Assembly (NCBI GenBank): GCA_029288515.1
Contig: JARIHB010000131.1
Coordinates: 1-11,384 of the forward strand
Length of the DNA: 11,384 nucleotides
Direction: 5' to 3'
Origin: Candidatus Saccharimonadota bacterium
GTDB taxonomy: Bacteria; Patescibacteriota; Saccharimonadia; Saccharimonadales; UBA4665
The notes beneath the pieces are model-generated. The model had not been told where the DNA came from. It ran no database searches and worked only from the letters and a program-made list of their open reading frames with translations. Every line of letters starts with the position of its first letter. Position 1 is the stretch's first letter. The position numbers were made by a program, and so were the translations under genes. Shown in pieces: positions 1 to 6,025 of the stretch.

Positions 1-40
1 AGCCTTATCGTCGGCAGCGTCAGATGTGTATAAGAGACAG
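1..40. other. Nextera sequencing adapter left on the contig end
   Basis: Bases 22-40 read AGATGTGTATAAGAGACAG, the 19-bp Tn5 mosaic end used in Nextera libraries. Bases 8-21 (TCGTCGGCAGCGTC) are the Nextera read-1 primer part that precedes it in the i5-side adapter. The seven bases before that, AGCCTTA, match from memory the last seven bases of the i5 index S521. The whole 40 bases are therefore synthetic and the genomic sequence starts at 41. The adapter stays open in the topA frame and would add a false N-terminus (MYKRQ, from a GTG at 26) to any automatic gene call. Confidence 0.98.
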
Positions 41-634
41 GCCGAAGAAGCCTCCCGCGCCGAAGTATCCCAAGCCCGGGAGCTAGGCACCGATCCCAAG
101 ACCGGCAAACCGATCGTAGCCCGTTTCGGCCGCTACGGCCCAATGCTGCAGCGCGGCGAAACCGAAGACGACGAAAAGCCCGCTTTTGCGCCGCTACCCG
201 CCGGTACGACCATGGAAAACGTCACCCTCGAACAAGCACTGAAGATGTTCGAGCTGCCGCGCACCGTCGGCACCACCACCGACGGACAGGAAATTAAAGC
301 CAACATTGGCCGCTTTGGCCCGTATATACAGGTCGGCAAACTGTATGTCAGCATCAAGCCCATGGGTCCGTTCGACATTAACGAAGCTGAGGCTCGCCGT
401 CTGTACGAAGAAAAGCTCGAAAAAGAGGCCAACAAGTACATCCAGCAATTCCCAAACGGCATAAATATTATCAACGGCCCGTACGGCCCGTACATTACCG
501 ACGGCAAGAAAAACGCCAAAATCCCCAAAGACACCGATCCTAAAAAGCTCACCGAAGAAGAGTGCAAGAAGCTCCTTGAAGAAGCTCCAGCCCGCGGCAA
601 AGGCCGCCGCTTCACCCGCCGCAAGACTACCTAG
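41..634 (+). CDS. topA: DNA topoisomerase I, C-terminal part (5' truncated)
   Basis: This is the last 197 codons of a type IA topoisomerase, which relaxes negatively supercoiled DNA by passing one strand through a nick. The Toprim and catalytic-tyrosine domains lie upstream and are missing. What remains is three tandem C-terminal repeat modules, each with a G-R/P-F/Y-G-P core: GRYGPMLQRG (about nt 148-177), GRFGPYIQVG (about 307-336) and GPYGPYITDG (about 475-504). The first two are preceded by the typical G-T-(D/T)-x-x-T/D-G entry, and each module ends in a helix such as VTLEQALKMFELP or LTEEECKKLLEE. These resemble the C-terminal DNA-binding repeats of TopA in many bacteria. A basic tail (ARGKGRRFTRRK) ends the protein. 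The reading frame upstream of 41 is adapter, so the true start is unknown. No clear terminator follows the TAG. Confidence 0.9.
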   Translation, partial: AEEASRAEVSQARELGTDPKTGKPIVARFGRYGPMLQRGETEDDEKPAFAPLPAGTTMENVTLEQALKMFELPRTVGTTTDGQEIKANIGRFGPYIQVGKLYVSIKPMGPFDINEAEARRLYEEKLEKEANKYIQQFPNGINIINGPYGPYITDGKKNAKIPKDTDPKKLTEEECKKLLEEAPARGKGRRFTRRKTT

Positions 635-659
635 AAGTAACCACTCATCATTACGGCTA

Positions 660-688
660 TTTACAATTCGTATCAATTATTGTATGAT
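660..688 (+). promoter_or_regulatory. Promoter for the leaderless gene at 697
   Basis: TTTACA (660-665) and TATGAT (683-688) lie 17 bases apart, close to the sigma-70 consensus. Transcription would start at about 694-696, which is at or next to the ATG at 697, and no Shine-Dalgarno site exists there. This implies a leaderless mRNA. Confidence 0.55.
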
Positions 689-696
689 TACACATC

Positions 697-1380
697 ATGA
701 ACAGACATACCGGCTTCTTTAACCGTACTAACGGAGCAATCGCAGCCGGCACAGCCGTTGCCGCCCTTAACCTGATGCCGAGCCCGCAACCCGACCCGGA
801 AGCTGACGCGCTCCGGCAGCAAGCCGCCGCCATACAGGAAGCAAAACTCGCCGAGGCCCGCATGGCCGTAGCTACGCGCTACGCCGGCTGTGTTATTACT
901 CGTGTATTCCACGACCCTCGTCAGCACAAGGCCGTAGACAGCCCACGCCAGACGCTCACCCTCAGCTTCCGCCTCACTCAAACTCCCGAATCAGCACTGG
1001 CGCGGCGTACGCCGGAAAACAGCGCTTTCGGATGGGAGCCGCCTAAAATAATCGGCCACCTACTAGCCAACGGCCAAGTAGCCAACCGCTGGCTTTACAT
1101 CAAGCCCAAAGATTTCAATAACTTTGATGGCCGCAACGAACAGCCAACTAAAACATTCGAGCCACATGTGTACCCCGAAGGCACCGAAGCCGCTTTCTTT
1201 GCCAGCAGTTCAGCGCATACCAGCGATGGCACTCATACCACTACCACAACAGGCGAGGTGCCCTGTGGTACGCTCAAGGTAAAGGGCGGCATTTGGACTC
1301 CTGAACAGCCACTTGGCGAGCCCGCTTCCGCCGGTACCGGCCCCCAGATACCACCATACGTAACAACAGAAGTCCAATAA
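697..1380 (+). CDS. Unrecognised protein, probably membrane-anchored or secreted
   Basis: I do not recognise this 227-residue protein. Residues 1-11 carry three basic residues (R3, H4, R10) and residues 13-27 are a short apolar stretch (GAIAAGTAVAALNLM), so it could have a weak signal peptide or membrane anchor, followed by a Pro-rich hinge. Residues about 35-58 look like an Ala/Gln/Glu-rich helix. The rest appears to be a mixed fold with two cysteines (C64, C190) that could pair outside the membrane, a Ser/Thr/His-rich low-complexity stretch at 169-185 and a Pro/Gly-rich C-terminus. Codon use and GC content match the neighbours, which supports a real gene. The ATG at 697 is chosen because the -10 box ends only 8 bases before it. 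It stands alone between topA and the next operon, so context gives no role. A start further in, at Met27, is possible and would remove the anchor. Confidence 0.7.
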   Translation: MNRHTGFFNRTNGAIAAGTAVAALNLMPSPQPDPEADALRQQAAAIQEAKLAEARMAVATRYAGCVITRVFHDPRQHKAVDSPRQTLTLSFRLTQTPESALARRTPENSAFGWEPPKIIGHLLANGQVANRWLYIKPKDFNNFDGRNEQPTKTFEPHVYPEGTEAAFFASSSAHTSDGTHTTTTTGEVPCGTLKVKGGIWTPEQPLGEPASAGTGPQIPPYVTTEVQ

Positions 1381-1420
1381 CCGTCTTGTGCTGCAGGTGA
1401 GTAGGGTACTTTTCCACAAT

Positions 1421-1444
1421 TTGCTCAGATAGCAACATATTTTC
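1421..1444 (+). terminator. Possible weak terminator after the 697-1380 gene
   Basis: TTGCT (1421-1425) and AGCAA (1431-1435) form a 5-bp stem with a 5-base loop, followed by CATATTTTCT. The stem is short and the T-run is interrupted, so this is only a weak candidate. Confidence 0.25.
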
Positions 1445-1470
1445 TAACGATATTTTATATCATAATCCGC

Positions 1471-1497
1471 TTGCGCTTGTCTATTTCGTGATACAAT
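1471..1497 (+). promoter_or_regulatory. Possible second, upstream promoter of the regulator operon
   Basis: An extended -10 element, TG-A-TACAAT, lies at 1489-1497, with TTGCGC at 1471-1476 as a poor -35 box at 15-base spacing. Extended -10 promoters need little -35 contact, so this could be a secondary start roughly 60 bases above the main one. It is weaker evidence than the promoter at 1530. Confidence 0.35.
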
Positions 1498-1511
1498 AGG
1501 TAAAGACGAAC

Positions 1512-1553
1512 AAAAGATAGAATAGAGACTTGACTTTTAGTGTTCTATCTTTT
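1512..1553. promoter_or_regulatory. Inverted repeat around the promoter, possible operator
   Basis: AAAAGATAGAA (1512-1522) and TTCTATCTTTT (1543-1553) are perfect 11-bp reverse complements, 20 bases apart. The -35 box lies between the arms and the right arm touches the first base of the -10 box, so a dimer bound here would block RNA polymerase. Arm centres are 31 bp apart, about three helical turns. It could instead act as an AT-rich RNA hairpin, but there is no GC-rich stem or separate U-tract, so an operator is the better reading. Confidence 0.5.
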
Positions 1554-1558
1554 ATAGT
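1530..1558 (+). promoter_or_regulatory. Main promoter of the regulator and paralogue operon
   Basis: TTGACT (1530-1535) and TATAGT (1553-1558) are separated by exactly 17 bases, giving a near-consensus sigma-70 promoter. Transcription would begin at about 1565, leaving a leader of about 30 bases with the AGGA ribosome site at 1587-1590. Confidence 0.75.
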
Positions 1559-1595
1559 TTACATTAATATACTTTAGTTAACGGGTAGGAAACAC

Positions 1596-2651
1596 ATGAT
1601 GGCAACAGCCGCCGCACCACACACGGTGCTAGATACCGAAACATTTGTTCAAGACATCCTGGGTAGTATCGACCGCGATCGTGAACGTGAGATTGTCGCG
1701 CGCCGTTTCGGCCTCTTTGACCGCCGCGAAACCCTCGAACAGATCGGTGAACTGTTAGGCATCACCCGGGAGCGGGTTCGCCAGCTTGAAAAATCAGTTA
1801 TCGCGCGCTTCAAAGCCGCAGCCAGCGAAGGCGACCTGCCGCACATAAAAGACGTTGAAACCGCCTTACTGATCCAACTGCATCAAATGGGCGAAGCTGC
1901 CCGTGTCAGCGATCTCAGCGCCGTTGTAACGTCCGAGAACAGCAAAACCGACCAGTCACGCATTATATTTCTTGCTACCCTGTGCCCGCACCTGGAAGTC
2001 ATCGAAGAAGATGACCGCTACTACCAGGCAGTTGGCGTAAGCGATGTACGCAACACCGCCGCCATGAAAGCCGACATTGCCAAGATCCACGACGCCATCA
2101 AAGTCGCCGGCCAACCAGTAACCATCGAGGCAGTCGCCAAATCGGCCGGTATCGACAACGCTTCCCAGGCAGCCGCATTAGCCAGCATCAGCAAGAGCCT
2201 GGCAACCCTGAACGGCCAGTGGGGCCTTGTAAAGTGGCCGATGGTTAACCCAAAGAATATCCGCGACAAAATCTACGTTATCCTCAAACAGCACGGCAAG
2301 CATATGCACTTCAACGAAATCGCCGCCGCCATCAAGAAGTCCGATTTTAAGCGCAAAGACGTAACTACCCAAGCCATCCATAACGAGCTCATCAAAGACA
2401 AGCGCTTCGTCCTGATCGGTCGCGGCATTTACGCCCTTAAGGAATGGGGCTACCAGAAGGGCACCGTCGCCGATATTATCACCGAGGTCCTCCGCGAAGC
2501 AGGGGAACCGCTCCACCGCGACGAAATCGTCAAGCGCGTGCTAAAGAGCCGCTTCGTAAAAGAAACGACCATCTTGCTGAACCTGCAGGGCAAAAACCAA
2601 TTCAAACGCGTCGCCAAAGCCACATACGAACTCGACGCCGAAACCGAATAG
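1596..2651 (+). CDS. Sigma region 4-like / HARE-HTH transcription regulator
   Basis: A 351-residue DNA-binding protein. Residues about 25-73 match sigma-70 region 4, the -35-recognising helix-turn-helix: REREIVARRFGL, then LEQIGELLGITRERVRQLEK. No region 2 is present, so it cannot melt a promoter as a normal sigma factor. Residues about 219-287 form a HARE-HTH winged helix, the fold found in the RNA polymerase delta subunit, recognised by the spacing and the closing KRFVLIGRGIYALKEWGY. Residues 288-351 look like one more winged helix (ADIITEVLREAGEPLHRDEI). The middle (about 85-215) is likely further winged-helix material. I infer a transcription factor that contacts RNA polymerase or promoters. 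AGGA (1587-1590) lies 5 bases before the first ATG and 8 before a second, tandem ATG at 1599; either could start. Its promoter is overlapped by an inverted repeat, which suggests autoregulation. It heads a four-gene run. Confidence 0.85.
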   Translation: MMATAAAPHTVLDTETFVQDILGSIDRDREREIVARRFGLFDRRETLEQIGELLGITRERVRQLEKSVIARFKAAASEGDLPHIKDVETALLIQLHQMGEAARVSDLSAVVTSENSKTDQSRIIFLATLCPHLEVIEEDDRYYQAVGVSDVRNTAAMKADIAKIHDAIKVAGQPVTIEAVAKSAGIDNASQAAALASISKSLATLNGQWGLVKWPMVNPKNIRDKIYVILKQHGKHMHFNEIAAAIKKSDFKRKDVTTQAIHNELIKDKRFVLIGRGIYALKEWGYQKGTVADIITEVLREAGEPLHRDEIVKRVLKSRFVKETTILLNLQGKNQFKRVAKATYELDAETE

Positions 2652-2659
2652 CAGTCGGC

Positions 2660-3511
2660 ATGCCGACGTTTGAGTACGATAGGCCGCCCGACGTTGCTAT
2701 CGCCAGCCTCTACGCCTACCCTCAGGCATACACAGCGCCCGACGCCATGAGCTCGCCACTGTTCTTGCCCGGTACCGATAGACATATACGCCCCGCGCCG
2801 TCATACGAACGGCTCGACGATACGCCCATCGGTCCTATAACTATCCTGCACAGCGACAGCGAGCTGCCTTACGATGCCCTCGATTTGGCTGCAGTTTTAG
2901 CAGCTCATCACCCTGACACCTTACAAATCTCCGGCCTAGACCCCAAATTTCTCAAAGCTCCAGGCAGGCAAGATATCCTGTTACGCCACAATACTGCCGA
3001 CACATTTCATGCCCGGCCCCGGATAGGGGAAATGCTGGTTCGTCTTGAACAATACGAAAAAGGTATGGTACAACTACAGTCCGTAGGGCTACACACGCTG
3101 CCGCGCGGCTTGTTTATCGTCGAAGACGATCCACATTACCAAGAGCCGGTCGTGTATACGGCCGTACCGCGCCTGCAGCATATCGAAACCCTCTCCCCAA
3201 CCAGTAGAGAACAGCTCAATGCCAATGTACAGGCATGCGCGGCACTGACAACATTCCATGCTGTTACGCCGCTCGGCCAGGCAGTACCGCGCCAGCTCAC
3301 CCACCCACGCCAGTTTAGCAGTAAAGGTGTGCTGCTTGACTATGACCCCCTCGCCAGCCAATCCCTCGGCGCCCGCCTCGACGAAATAGACACGTTACTT
3401 AATGAATGGATTGCCCGGCTGCCATCGCGTGCGTTCCAAGAGCAGTTCTACGAACAACTCGACCCTGTCATAGAACAAATATACAGCCAAGACCCCACAC
3501 TACAGCCTTAA
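2660..3511 (+). CDS. Unrecognised tandem paralogue 1 of 3
   Basis: I do not recognise this 283-residue protein by name. It begins 8 bases after the regulator stop; the frame is open further up inside the regulator gene, but ATG 2660 is the first start beyond it and gives an N-terminus (MPTFEYD) like its neighbours. There is no Shine-Dalgarno site, so translation is probably coupled. It shares four ordered blocks with the next gene: ERLDDTPIGPITI (50-62), LPRGLFIVE (147-155), LTHPRQF followed by GVLLDYDP (to residue 230), and NEWIARLPS (248-256). No signal peptide or membrane helix is seen, so it is probably cytoplasmic. The block order (DILLR strand, Glu-containing helix, FIVE strand, VVYTAV hinge-like strand, LLDYD) faintly recalls a protein-kinase-like fold without its catalytic residues; this is a weak guess. 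Confidence 0.75.
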   Translation: MPTFEYDRPPDVAIASLYAYPQAYTAPDAMSSPLFLPGTDRHIRPAPSYERLDDTPIGPITILHSDSELPYDALDLAAVLAAHHPDTLQISGLDPKFLKAPGRQDILLRHNTADTFHARPRIGEMLVRLEQYEKGMVQLQSVGLHTLPRGLFIVEDDPHYQEPVVYTAVPRLQHIETLSPTSREQLNANVQACAALTTFHAVTPLGQAVPRQLTHPRQFSSKGVLLDYDPLASQSLGARLDEIDTLLNEWIARLPSRAFQEQFYEQLDPVIEQIYSQDPTLQP

Positions 3512-3529
3512 TACTACGAAAGACATATC

Positions 3530-4444
3530 ATGTTTGAAAGAGAATCATATGATGCCGGCAATCCAAGCGCACCAATCATCGACCATCCTAGCACTCCGGC
3601 ACTGCAGGCTATGGATTACTTACCCTCTCAAGATGTCACATATGTCCCTCATCCCCACCCGCTCCCTACTGTGCACTTCGAGCGCCTTGAAGACACGCCA
3701 ATAGGTCCGATAACCATCGTGCAGCAAGATACCGACCTGATACCATACACCGCTGCCGATTTAGCAGAGCTGCTCAACAGAGACTCACCGTTTGAGCTAC
3801 ATCGTATCGTGCCTCCTAATAACCCCAGCGGTAAACGCCTCCGCTACATATCAGATGAAGGCGGCCTTATTCTCCGCTGGAATACATTTAACCACGTCCC
3901 CAAAGGCGAAACGCTTGAAGGAGTGGTAGATAGGGTAGCCGTATATGAAGCAGAGGTAGCCCACCTTAAAGAGATAGTCCGCCGTGATGAACACCTTAAA
4001 ATGAAAATACCGGATCGCGCCGTATTCATCGTCGAACGCGACGAACACCATGATAATTTGCCTACGGCATACACTGTCGTCTTATCTCACACACCGTCAC
4101 AACCCCTTAGAACCACAGCAAGCGAAATACGCAATCCCTATAGCCCTATCCGGACACACATACCTACTCATCTCGGACTCTGCGCTACTGGAGCCATATA
4201 TTATGGTACGATACCCCATGGCGCCCCCTTCATTGACGATGAATCGTTAACAAGCCCTGATCAATTTGCCAAAGATGGCACCTGGCTGGATCGCGACATC
4301 ACCACTGCAACGCATTCGCTGACGAGAGCATTCCACCTCCTGGGCGTTGAGAGATGGACACGGCGTCTGCCGCCCTCGGAAGAAAGGGAAGAGGTACTGG
4401 ACTACATTCATAGTGTGCCGTGGCGTATCCCCCTCATTAGCTAA
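3530..4444 (+). CDS. Unrecognised tandem paralogue 2 of 3
   Basis: A 304-residue protein of unknown function starting 18 bases after paralogue 1. The N-terminal 45 residues are Pro/His-rich and probably disordered. The block ERLEDTPIGPITI (51-63) is nearly identical to residues 50-62 of paralogue 1. It is followed in the same order by LILRWN (about 113-118), a helix VYEAEVAHLKEIV, IPDRAVFIVE (160-169), LTSPDQFAKDGTWLDRD (240-256) and WTRRLPPSE (276-284). The pattern LTxPxQFxxxGxxLDxD is kept between paralogues 1 and 2 while most other residues differ, which marks it as important for structure or binding. No signal peptide or membrane segment is visible. The ribosome site is weak (GAAAG about 7 bases before ATG). 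Duplication followed by long divergence is the simplest origin. Confidence 0.75.
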   Translation: MFERESYDAGNPSAPIIDHPSTPALQAMDYLPSQDVTYVPHPHPLPTVHFERLEDTPIGPITIVQQDTDLIPYTAADLAELLNRDSPFELHRIVPPNNPSGKRLRYISDEGGLILRWNTFNHVPKGETLEGVVDRVAVYEAEVAHLKEIVRRDEHLKMKIPDRAVFIVERDEHHDNLPTAYTVVLSHTPSQPLRTTASEIRNPYSPIRTHIPTHLGLCATGAIYYGTIPHGAPFIDDESLTSPDQFAKDGTWLDRDITTATHSLTRAFHLLGVERWTRRLPPSEEREEVLDYIHSVPWRIPLIS

Positions 4445-4449
4445 ACTTT

Positions 4450-5394
4450 ATGCCGAATATGTACGAATTATCCGATAACGACAGGGCAGGAGACCAGCCA
4501 CTTCACACTGATTACGAAACACTTCATGCTTCCAGTTACACCGATCAGATACCGCCCGGGCATACCAATGCAACCGACCCCTACCAAACACCTCTCTTCT
4601 TACCCGACAAGGCAGTTACCACCCCCACCGAAACACCTTATTTTATTCCTACGCGAACACCGCCGCGCCTAACTGCCGCCGATTTTGATGACTCACGGCT
4701 GCAATGGGGAACCCGTCGGCAGAACAGCACTGTCTGTGACCCGGATTACATGGCATACGACCCACTATTTCCCGACTATATCATTCGTCCGCAGGGCTAC
4801 AATATGAACGTTACAAAACCGTGCAAAGAGGAGTTTGATGATCTTGCCCAAAATGCAGCAGCCAGCGAAATCGAAATGCATCGCCTTGCCGCAGGCAGCC
4901 CTGTGCGCATTCCGGATCATTTTTATGTCGTGCCATCGCGCCCCACCTTTGTACCGCACTATGGCGACGTATATGCGGCTTACATTTATAGCGAATACAT
5001 CGAAGGGGAGGTAGCGGACCGGCACAATCCAGCCCATACGCCTTATCTGTTAGACATCGGCGAAACAGCCGCCAGATATCTGGAGTCGACTCCTATCGGC
5101 GACGTCATTATCGATGAATTTCTATTATTAAGTCAATACCGTATTGGCCGGCCTGCAGCCAAGCCCGATGTGTCCATAACGGCATACATGGCAGATGTAC
5201 AACCAGTCCGCAGAGAGCCTAAAGACGTCCGTTTAAGTGCCGAGGAAGCTGCCAGAGTAACCGAAGATACCGATGACGTCCAGGCCTTTGCAGCAGGGGA
5301 AATATACGAATGGGTAGGGCCGCTCCCACCGTCAGAACGCCGTGATATGCTTTTAGAGCGTCTTTTCCGGCTGCGGTACCACCTTGATGGATAG
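4450..5394 (+). CDS. Unrecognised tandem paralogue 3 of 3, most diverged
   Basis: A 314-residue protein of unknown function, starting 5 bases after paralogue 2 with no Shine-Dalgarno site. Similarity is clearest in short collinear blocks: TPLFLP near residue 47 (SPLFLP in paralogue 1), IPDHFYVVP (154-162), TPIG (214-217, aligning with TPLG of paralogue 1), and WVGPLPPSERRD (288-299), which closely matches WTRRLPPSE of paralogue 2. A strand ending in SEYIEG (181-186) looks like the hinge of a kinase-like fold, but no HxD catalytic loop or DFG is seen, so any kinase relation would be to an inactive form. It has an insertion between TPIG and the C-terminal block, rich in charged residues. It is the last gene of the run; the likely terminator is about 500 bases further on. 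Confidence 0.7.
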   Translation: MPNMYELSDNDRAGDQPLHTDYETLHASSYTDQIPPGHTNATDPYQTPLFLPDKAVTTPTETPYFIPTRTPPRLTAADFDDSRLQWGTRRQNSTVCDPDYMAYDPLFPDYIIRPQGYNMNVTKPCKEEFDDLAQNAAASEIEMHRLAAGSPVRIPDHFYVVPSRPTFVPHYGDVYAAYIYSEYIEGEVADRHNPAHTPYLLDIGETAARYLESTPIGDVIIDEFLLLSQYRIGRPAAKPDVSITAYMADVQPVRREPKDVRLSAEEAARVTEDTDDVQAFAAGEIYEWVGPLPPSERRDMLLERLFRLRYHLDG

Positions 5395-5406
5395 AGAGAC
5401 TTGAAC

Positions 5407-5418
5407 AATATACGAACA
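5407..5418. repeat. 12-bp direct repeat, left copy
   Basis: AATATACGAACA occurs here and again at 6060-6071, near the two ends of the convergent intergenic region. In AT-rich DNA a 12-bp match can be chance. Confidence 0.4.
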
Positions 5419-5494
5419 TAATGTAATTCCAGGTGCATACAAAATACAAACAAAATTGCATATACACAGCTAATATGGCAAAAATAGTAATTAG

Positions 5495-5500
5495 TAATAT
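5495..5500 (+). promoter_or_regulatory. Possible -10 box of the candidate structured RNA
   Basis: TAATAT lies just before the GC-rich island and would place the start at about 5507, three bases before the long helix begins at 5510. No good -35 box is found at 16-18 bases upstream, so support is limited. Confidence 0.25.
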
Positions 5501-5502
5501 AG

Positions 5503-5662
5503 GAGCACGGTTGGCTGGTTGCTCAGCATGAAGCGGACGGGCAGTGAACATGCATATGGGTCAGCAAGGTCGGAAATGCAGAGCAGCCAAGGCCAGCAGC
5601 CAGCGGCACACAGTGCCAAACGCGGGGATACACATGACGTCGCACAATGTATATTTTGCGAC
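5503..5662 (+). ncRNA. Candidate structured RNA of unknown class
   Basis: A GC-rich island in AT-rich flanks. Read as plus-strand RNA it folds into a long hairpin: 5510-5516 pairs with 5591-5597, 5517-5524 with 5581-5588 and 5526-5529 with 5576-5579, giving 19 pairs broken only by an AA bulge (5589-5590) and one A-A mismatch. Three pairs are G-U (5511/5596, 5516/5591, 5519/5586); on the opposite strand they would be C-A mismatches, which favours the plus strand. Further hairpins follow: GGCAC/GTGCC (5605-5617) and GTCGCA/TGCGAC (5639-5662). The transcript could run to the terminator at 5945, about 440 bases. AGCAGCCA occurs twice (5582-5589, 5595-5602), allowing a rival 10-bp helix with 5514-5523. 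GGTCAG, GGAA and AGCAGCCAAGG recall SRP RNA, but they do not pair as in SRP. The 3' end is a guess. Confidence 0.4.
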
Positions 5663-5889
5663 TCATATATTACTGTGTAGGCCTGATTAACGATACCTGT
5701 TGCAGGGGACTACTTTTCAAAAGAGGCCGCATAGAATGTCTATATAATGCCTTTCACATACGCGTTAAGTATATACACGATGAATGCAGTGTCGCTCTGC
5801 GTCCCAAGTCCGTCTCACCCCATGGATACGTTATTGCTGTGTCTAGTGTCTGCATGCTTTTTGGCACGCTAGTTTGGTGCTAGTCGTTG

Positions 5890-5945
5890 TATTTTCACGC
5901 AGCAACCAAGTTTTCCACAGCGTTGTGTGAAAATATTTGCTTTTT
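5890..5945 (+). terminator. Probable plus-strand terminator in the convergent region
   Basis: Bases 5890-5903 (TATTTTCACGCAGC) pair with 5922-5935 as a 14-bp stem with an 18-base loop, followed by TTTGCTTTTT (5936-5945). Two pairs (5899/5926 and 5902/5923) are G-U on the plus-strand RNA and would be C-A mismatches on the minus strand, so the hairpin fits plus-strand transcripts better. No T-rich tail exists on the minus side. It could end the paralogue operon or the candidate RNA. The loop is larger than in a typical intrinsic terminator. Confidence 0.5.
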
Positions 5946-5955
5946 CATCATTTTA

Positions 5956-5974
5956 ATATTTTTATATACTTCCC
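5956..5974. repeat. 19-bp direct repeat, left copy (18/19 identical)
   Basis: ATATTTTTATATA-C-TTCCC here is repeated at 6026-6044 with T for C as the only difference. The copies are 70 bp apart, start to start. Both lie in the AT-rich DNA downstream of ftsQ. Confidence 0.65.
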
Positions 5975-6025
5975 CCTCCTACTCCTCTTTCCTGTTGACT
6001 TAAAATTTGACATTGCTAAGTTTGT

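Noticed and set aside
194..676. Long antisense frame opposite topA and similar frames opposite other genes
   Set aside because: These are shadows caused by GC-rich codon use in the real genes; they have no family features, promoters or ribosome sites.
1410..1419. DnaA-box-like TTTTCCACAA (and TTTTCCACAG at 5911-5920)
   Set aside because: Each is a single copy with a mismatch to TTATCCACA, and they lie 4.5 kb apart with no dnaA, dnaN or box cluster nearby, so an origin is not supported.
2444..2659. Upstream extension of paralogue 1 into the regulator gene
   Set aside because: The translated extension is Arg/Pro-rich low-complexity sequence typical of an out-of-frame reading of the regulator gene; ATG 2660 gives an N-terminus like those of the other paralogues.
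5550..5592. Similarity to the SRP RNA core (GGTCAG, GGAA, AGCAGCCAAGG)
   Set aside because: The words match SRP domain IV, but the stretch between GGT and GCC is 6 bases too long, no stem supports a GGAA tetraloop, and AGCAGCC pairs far better with 5517-5524. An Infernal scan with the bacterial SRP models would settle it.
5647..5883. 78-codon plus-strand open frame
   Set aside because: It has six cysteines, no recognisable domain, no ribosome site, and a composition unlike the neighbouring genes. It starts inside a predicted RNA hairpin, so it is more likely a chance frame.
5895..5951. 18-codon minus-strand frame with ATGATG start
   Set aside because: The purine-rich stretch that could act as a ribosome site is about 25 bases away, and the frame lies within the terminator hairpin.
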